A stretch of 64,000 nucleotides of DNA, taken from positions 369,686 through 433,685 of the forward strand of contig CALSFV010000081.1 of the NCBI GenBank assembly GCA_943737045.1. Direction: 5' to 3'. Below the pieces are notes generated by a model. It saw nothing but the letters and a program-made list of their open reading frames with translations, made no database searches and was not told where the DNA came from. Positions 59,229-64,000 of this stretch are shown here, piece after piece. Position 1 is the stretch's first letter; each line of letters opens with the position of its first letter. The stretch comes from Parapristionchus giblindavisi. Its lineage: Eukaryota > Nematoda > Chromadorea > Rhabditida > Diplogasteridae. The position numbers were made by a program, and so were the translations under genes.

Positions 59229-59425
59229 ATAGGGTTGACGAGTCCCTTAGGGGCAGAAGAGAGGACCATATTGTGTTAGGGGATGGAGAGAGGAAGAGGG
59301 GGAGGGAGAAAGAGAGACATAGAGAGATTGGGTGGGATAGAAGGGAAGAAAGAGAGAAAAGAGAGAGAGATAGCGCGCGAGAGTGAAAGGGAAAAAGAGA
59401 AAGAGAAGGAGAGAAAAGCGATGAC
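59229..59425. repeat. Purine-rich simple sequence
   Basis: GAGA/GGGA-rich tract on +. It opens spurious Arg/Glu or Ser/Leu frames on both strands. Confidence 0.85.
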
Positions 59426-59886
59426 TCCACCTAAAAAGTTCGTTGGCTTACATAAATTAAGAAGAGTCGGTTTTTTTGTCAGATGAAATGTTAAAGAAAG
59501 AACATAATGTTATATTCTAATTCGAAATACTAAAAAAACTTATCTAACAACTTGTAACAGAAATTCCCTATTCCCCATCCACAAGCGTCCATTTGAAGGA
59601 ATAAAATATTATATTATATATTTTTTCTTCTAACTTTCATAGCGTTTCAAAATTTTGAGGGAATGAAAGAATTTCAGAAGCAAGTTTTGACTTTGAAAGA
59701 GGAGAATTCCGTGTGTTGATAAGCAGATAGGAAAGTGAAATACATCGATACATAATCAATAGTGAAGAGGATACGGTAAAGATTATAATTAAAATTATCA
59801 TGGGAGCAAAAGATTTGTACTTGAGAACGATCGAAAAACAAACAAAACACATAAAATTTTACTTTTGAATTTTTTATTCGACTTCA

Positions 59887-60115
59887 GAGTACTCTAGAAG
59901 TGGTACATACAATTTGCCAGCGAAATAACTGTGGTGAAAGATCGCTAAACATTTTACGCCACATTTTACAGGTTTAAAAAAGCAAAAAAAGCGACCTCTT
60001 TCGGAAGACTGTTGGATGCAACTTTCTCAGCGCAGCTAAGTGCAAGAATTGGAATTCCATGCACATCAGAGCCCTTGTCTATGCGAACTCTCGATAAATG
60101 TGTTATAAATGAATG
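59887..60115 (+). CDS. Two weak exon candidates
   Basis: A frame after TTCGACTTCAG (59887) reads about 24 codons with two Cys up to ACAG|GTTTAA. A second frame, from that same ACAG as acceptor to TGA at about 60115, reads a globular stretch including T-F-S-A-Q-L-S-A-R-I-G-I-P-C. The two cannot be read as one continuous frame. No upstream exon or family is recognised. Confidence 0.2.
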
Positions 60116-60398
60116 AAAAAAAACAAAAATAATAGATCACAGAATACTCCATAAATTTATATTGAATGACGGTAGCATTAGACAGCATTTGGGATTGATT
60201 ATGTGGGAAATTTGCTACGTAAATCATTTATTTAGTGGCATCTTCAAACTTCAAAATAACGTGGCTTATTGATTGACAGATAAATAAAACGTGTTTTGAT
60301 TATCAGAAAAATCATAATTCTGAGTAAATGGATGAAAAGAAGTTATTACGAATGACCGATGATGTAATTGAAGTAAATCTTTACTCTCCCTCCCTTCA

Positions 60399-60481
60399 TA
60401 GTCCCTCTCCCTCTCCCTCTCCCTCTCCCTCTCCCTCTCCCTCTCCCTCTCCCTCTCCCTCTCCCTCTCCCTCTCCCTCTC
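60399..60481. repeat. (CTCCCT)n microsatellite
   Basis: About 14 perfect hexamers, same unit and strand as 54622-54715. Intergenic. Confidence 0.95.
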
Positions 60482-61156
60482 CAACTTTATACCTCTATTC
60501 TTATCCAGTACAACAATAGTCCATTCATTGCATTGTTGCGTTCTATTCATTCTTTAATTCAATAGACCAAACGCAGTTAAACTTTCCTCTTAGGGTGATA
60601 GGAAAGTATTTGTTACCTTCTTAATAAAATGCGTACAGATATCAATCTACGTGTCGATATCGGTCCACGTAATTGTATTGTAATTCTATTGTAAATTCTT
60701 TGTATTCAAACGATTAGAGAATGAGAAGAATACTTTCTACGAACGTGGAGGGAACAGTGACACCCGCTGTCTTCTAATCATTTCCAATTCACTAGGCTGT
60801 TGTTATGGTAATAAATGAATTATTCGTGTTCCTTGATCAGTAGGCCAGTCATCGATCGCGGAATTGCAGGGAAACAAAAGAAAACTCAACTTTGATTTTT
60901 TGTCAAAAAGAGGTTTCAGATTATCCAATGACAGGTTGGGTCATCCCACGTAAAATGAATTCAAAGTCAAAAACTAAACTTTTTGGTGTATTGCATGAGT
61001 TTTATATGCCCCTCCCCATCGGTCCGTCCCTATTCATCCTCTATCATTTCCTCGCTTCAAAGAAAAGAGTTCTAATAAGGTCCCCAGGGAGATTAGTCCA
61101 TACGTCGAATGGATAGAGAGAGGGTTCTCATACTGAACAACACTACCAATTATATT

Positions 61157-61261
61157 TTGTTCAAAAGTTGCGAAAAGAAAACAAAATCAGAGAAAGCTCT
61201 CCCCGTTTTAAATTGTCTCTCGCATCTTTGTCATTTCTTTTTGTGGCTTTTGAACATCTTC
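61157..61261. repeat. GTTCAAAAG-MITE copy 15
   Basis: The left arm is TTGTTCAAAAGTTGCGAAAA and the right arm TTTTTGTGGCTTTTGAACAT; the core is CTCTCCCCGTTTTA. Confidence 0.7.
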
Positions 61262-61302
61262 AATGACTGAAAATAAGAATATGAAACGGAAATGACCACT
61301 TT

Positions 61303-61412
61303 GGTGTTCAAAAGTTACGAAAAGAAAAGAAAACGATGCGAGAAAGTATGTGAAAGAAGATGAGTTTTCTTTAAATTTTCTATTTGTTTTGCAAATTTCG
61401 AATATAACATAA
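61303..61412. repeat. GTTCAAAAG-MITE copy 16
   Basis: Only 41 bp from copy 15. The left arm GTGTTCAAAAGTTACGAAAA is perfect; the right arm decays to GCAAATTTCGAATATAACAT. Confidence 0.65.
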
Positions 61413-61879
61413 ATAGAGTACTTGGACGAGTTATGTGTCCCTATGCAGCGCGTTTTCTTGCATCATTTCTTTCAGAAGGGTATCAATATTTCTCAATTCT
61501 TAATCCTGTGTTTCCATGATAAAAAATTGTTTCAATTACTAAAGAAAATGAAACTAATTTTAAAAAAATAATTGAAAGAAAAAACACACAAAATTATGGG
61601 TACTGCAAACTTTCTAAAATATATCTTGCATCGATTGTTCTAAATACAGAACATCTTTCAATTAAATTTGAAGCGGGACGCATGTACAAAACTCTAATGT
61701 ATAATGGCGGTCCTGATCAAAAGTACCATCGCGAAAAACGAAAATAAATGCCTAAAAAGAGTAAAACTTTACATAATTTCCTTCCTTTTGAAGATAATAT
61801 GAAGAACAGTGACTAAACCAGATATGAAGTATTGGCATACATAGTAATGTGATAAGAGACGAAAACCACAATTGGATAG

Positions 61880-62090
61880 TTAGGAGTTGGGTGGAGAAAT
61901 AGTGAGGAGGAGTGAGAGAGGGAGAAGAATGAAGGAGAGGAGGAGGGGTCAGAGAGAGAGAGAGAGAGCGAGAGACAGAATTAGAGAGGGAGAGGAGTGC
62001 GATAGAGAGAGAGAAGTGAGAGAAAGGAGAGAGAGGTGGAGAGCGAGAGTGTGTGTGAAAGATAGAGGGAGGAGAGGAAGCATATCCGAG
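61880..62090. repeat. GA-rich simple sequence
   Basis: Long GAGAGA/GGAGAGG tract on +. Its arginine-rich open frame is compositional. Confidence 0.9.
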
Positions 62091-62477
62091 ATCTAGAGGA
62101 TAACCACTATTACACTAACAACCCATCCATCCCAACCAATTGATTAATCATTACGTTCGCATTTTTTGTGGCTGATATTGAAAGTTTGGCCATCAATGGG
62201 GTTTTTATCCAGTGTCCAAAACAATTACTTTCAGCATCGACTTAAACGTACAGTACCGTTCAAAAGTATACCAAAAAGTGCATTTATGTGCCTAATTTTT
62301 TTGATATGTTGTGCGCACAGATCTTACCATCGTATTTTGTAAGAAAAAGAGCAACGTTTCTCAAAAATCAGAAAAATTTAGTGAATTTTCTAATTTCTGC
62401 GATTTTCACATTTTGAACAATCATTTTTATTTGTTTACTTGCTTGCTTTATGCTGAAAAATTGTTTTATGTTTTCAG

Positions 62478-62594
62478 GAGATGTGTCGACCAAAGGACTC
62501 TAAGGAACTCGGTCGATCGGATCGACAAGCCATTGCTAGACGCCGCGCCATGGGCATGAAGTTGGTCGCTCTGGATGAGCAGTACAACACGAAC
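62478..62594 (+). CDS. Possible internal exon in a GC-rich block
   Basis: A TTTTCAG acceptor and an AAC|GTAAGG donor bound 39 codons that start E-M-C-R-P and contain I-A-R-R-R-A-M-G-M-K-L-V-A-L-D. The GC-rich block continues to 62825 and is also open on the minus strand for 168 codons, so the coding strand is undecided. No family is recognised. It could be a transposon remnant or part of a gene running off the window. Confidence 0.3.
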
Positions 62595-62828
62595 GTAAGG
62601 ATGATCTCCTGCTCTGCGAATCGTCCAATTCGGAAAAAAGATCTGAAAGGCTTCCCCTGACGAGTTCGAAGATCGGCAGATTCATCACAAAGATCAGCAA
62701 GGCAAACGCCCGAAAACCCGTGGTCCGGGAACATGCGCAAGCGCCCATAAGGTTGCATCACGTTCGGCTGGACCACTATGAACTCCTCCTTCCTCATAAT
62801 GGCCTCAGCCCTATGCGGCGAACCAGGG

Positions 62829-63509
62829 ATGGGATTTCCGATTTGTCGGATTTTCCGATTATCCGACCTTTTTCGGAAAATTTTGATTTTCCGATTTTCC
62901 GAAAATTTTTCGGAAAATTCGGAAAATTTTTTGTGACTAAAATACATTAAATAAAATATTTCTCCCATGTAAATATACATTAAAAAACCAACAATCAGTA
63001 CTAATTTTTTTTTTCATTTCAATTTTTTATATGTATGCTGACCAAAGTGTACCATCAATCCTGATAATTGGCAACTCTTTCCTAACCAGATTCGCAACCT
63101 TTGACCTAATGGTATGTCAAATTTTTTTTCTTTCTCCCCTATTCGCGCTTGCTTTTCTCCTAAGTATCATTGCTCTTCTCCTGTACCTGTGGTTGTAGAG
63201 GATGTTTAGTTCTGCTAACAATAAGTATATTATTTCGCTCAATCTTCTCTCCGCCATGAAAATATTGAGCAGTTGCACATTCAAAAAATTAACACCAGAG
63301 AATACGAACTCAATAGTTCACCAACGATGCTGTTATATTTTTATATTTTGATTTTCAAAATAAACTTGTTGCAAATATCGCTTTTAGTATTTGCAGAACA
63401 ATAACAACTTTTAAGAAAATATTTTCCGAAAATTTTCCGAATTTTCCGAAAATATTTCCGGAAATTTTCGATTTTCCGAAAATATTTTTTTCCGAACAGC
63501 CTTGCTAGA
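62829..63509. mobile_element. Possible hAT-like MITE
   Basis: The left end is CAGGGATGGGATTTCC. The right end reads (complemented) CAAGGCTGTTCGG. Both subterminal regions are built of TTTTCCGAAAA repeats that pair with each other. The layout mirrors 23730-24482, but the termini differ and no 8-bp duplication is visible. Confidence 0.55.
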
Positions 63510-64000
63510 CATGTAATTTGGCATGGTGAATTCAGTGAACATACTGCCGAAGAGCTCCAACAACGATGAACTAGTCATACTGGCAATTTTGGCCAATTAT
63601 TTATATTTTATCGCCAAACAAAAAAATCAATTTAAAATGCGATCAGAGAAATTTTAAACTTTAAATTCAAAACATAGAAGAACATTTAATTGGGGGGGGG
63701 GGCGCCCGTTTCGCATACGGATCATAAATTGGTTGGGAGAAGGCCTATGTCAATAAAAGTTGTATCATTGTTATGAGTAGGAGTGTACAGTGTTGTGCTA
63801 CCGTAATCATTAGGAATCGCGAACTGATTTTTTTCAATCAATCTCGGGGTTCATGGTTGAAAATGGCAGAAGCTGAAAAATTCATGCAAAAAATCAAATC
63901 CCGGTTCGATAATCGAACCGGGGTTTCCGTGAATTTCGCTATAATATTGTAGGGTACGGCAGCTAGATTACGGTATATCGGGCTACGGTATCCAAAAATA
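63510..64000. other. Right window edge, non-coding
   Basis: No gene seen. It includes a G homopolymer at about 63692-63702 and a short hairpin around 63900 (CCCGGTTCGATAATCGAACC). Confidence 0.5.

Overview
The window looks like nuclear DNA of a nematode. It is AT-rich. Introns run from about 50 bp to several kb, with GTAAG/GTATG-type donors and TTTTCAG-type acceptors. The readable genes are animal genes: an IL-17-like cytokine, a peptide GPCR, a neuropeptide precursor, a dual-specificity phosphatase and a Ly-6 protein. I would not name a genus. No rRNA, CRISPR array, prophage or bacterial operon is visible.

Genes from left to right. (1) The 3' portion of an IL-17-like cytokine gene lies on + (2050-9682). 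Its 4.2-kb intron holds a nest of transposons: an inverted repeat, a hAT element, a TA-flanked foldback and a TIR element carrying a tRNA-like core. (2) From 9.7 to 28.9 kb the sequence is mostly repeats and LINE debris, with one tentative three-exon + strand gene (16780-28907). (3) A complete ten-exon GPCR lies on + (29172-32632); its third intron carries a GC-rich TA-flanked element. (4) A 24-exon gene for an unrecognised 924-aa protein lies on - (33980-50823). (5) A precursor with four copies of an R-N-P-Y-S-W-M peptide lies on + (40302-42642), nested in a 5.5-kb intron of gene 4. (6) A six-exon dual-specificity phosphatase lies on - (51676-55151). (7) A five-exon GPI-anchored Ly-6 protein lies on + (55150-58833). 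Genes 6 and 7 are head to head and their start codons overlap. (8) The last 5 kb holds repeats, two weak exon candidates and a GC-rich block.

Repeats dominate. They include about 16 copies of a roughly 100-bp palindromic MITE; three copies of a CACGGCGG-ended element with Pol III A and B boxes and 5-bp target duplications; a cluster of ATAGGT-ended elements with 9-10 bp duplications (some with 42-bp tandem repeats), all in introns of genes 4 and 5; two hAT-type insertions with 8-bp duplications; and several decayed non-LTR retrotransposon 3' ends.

The genes do not form one pathway. Four of the six clear genes encode secreted or membrane signalling proteins (cytokine, peptide receptor, neuropeptide, Ly-6). 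All exon models were read by eye from splice consensus and reading-frame continuity. Frame agreement across every junction is the main support for genes 1 and 3-7.
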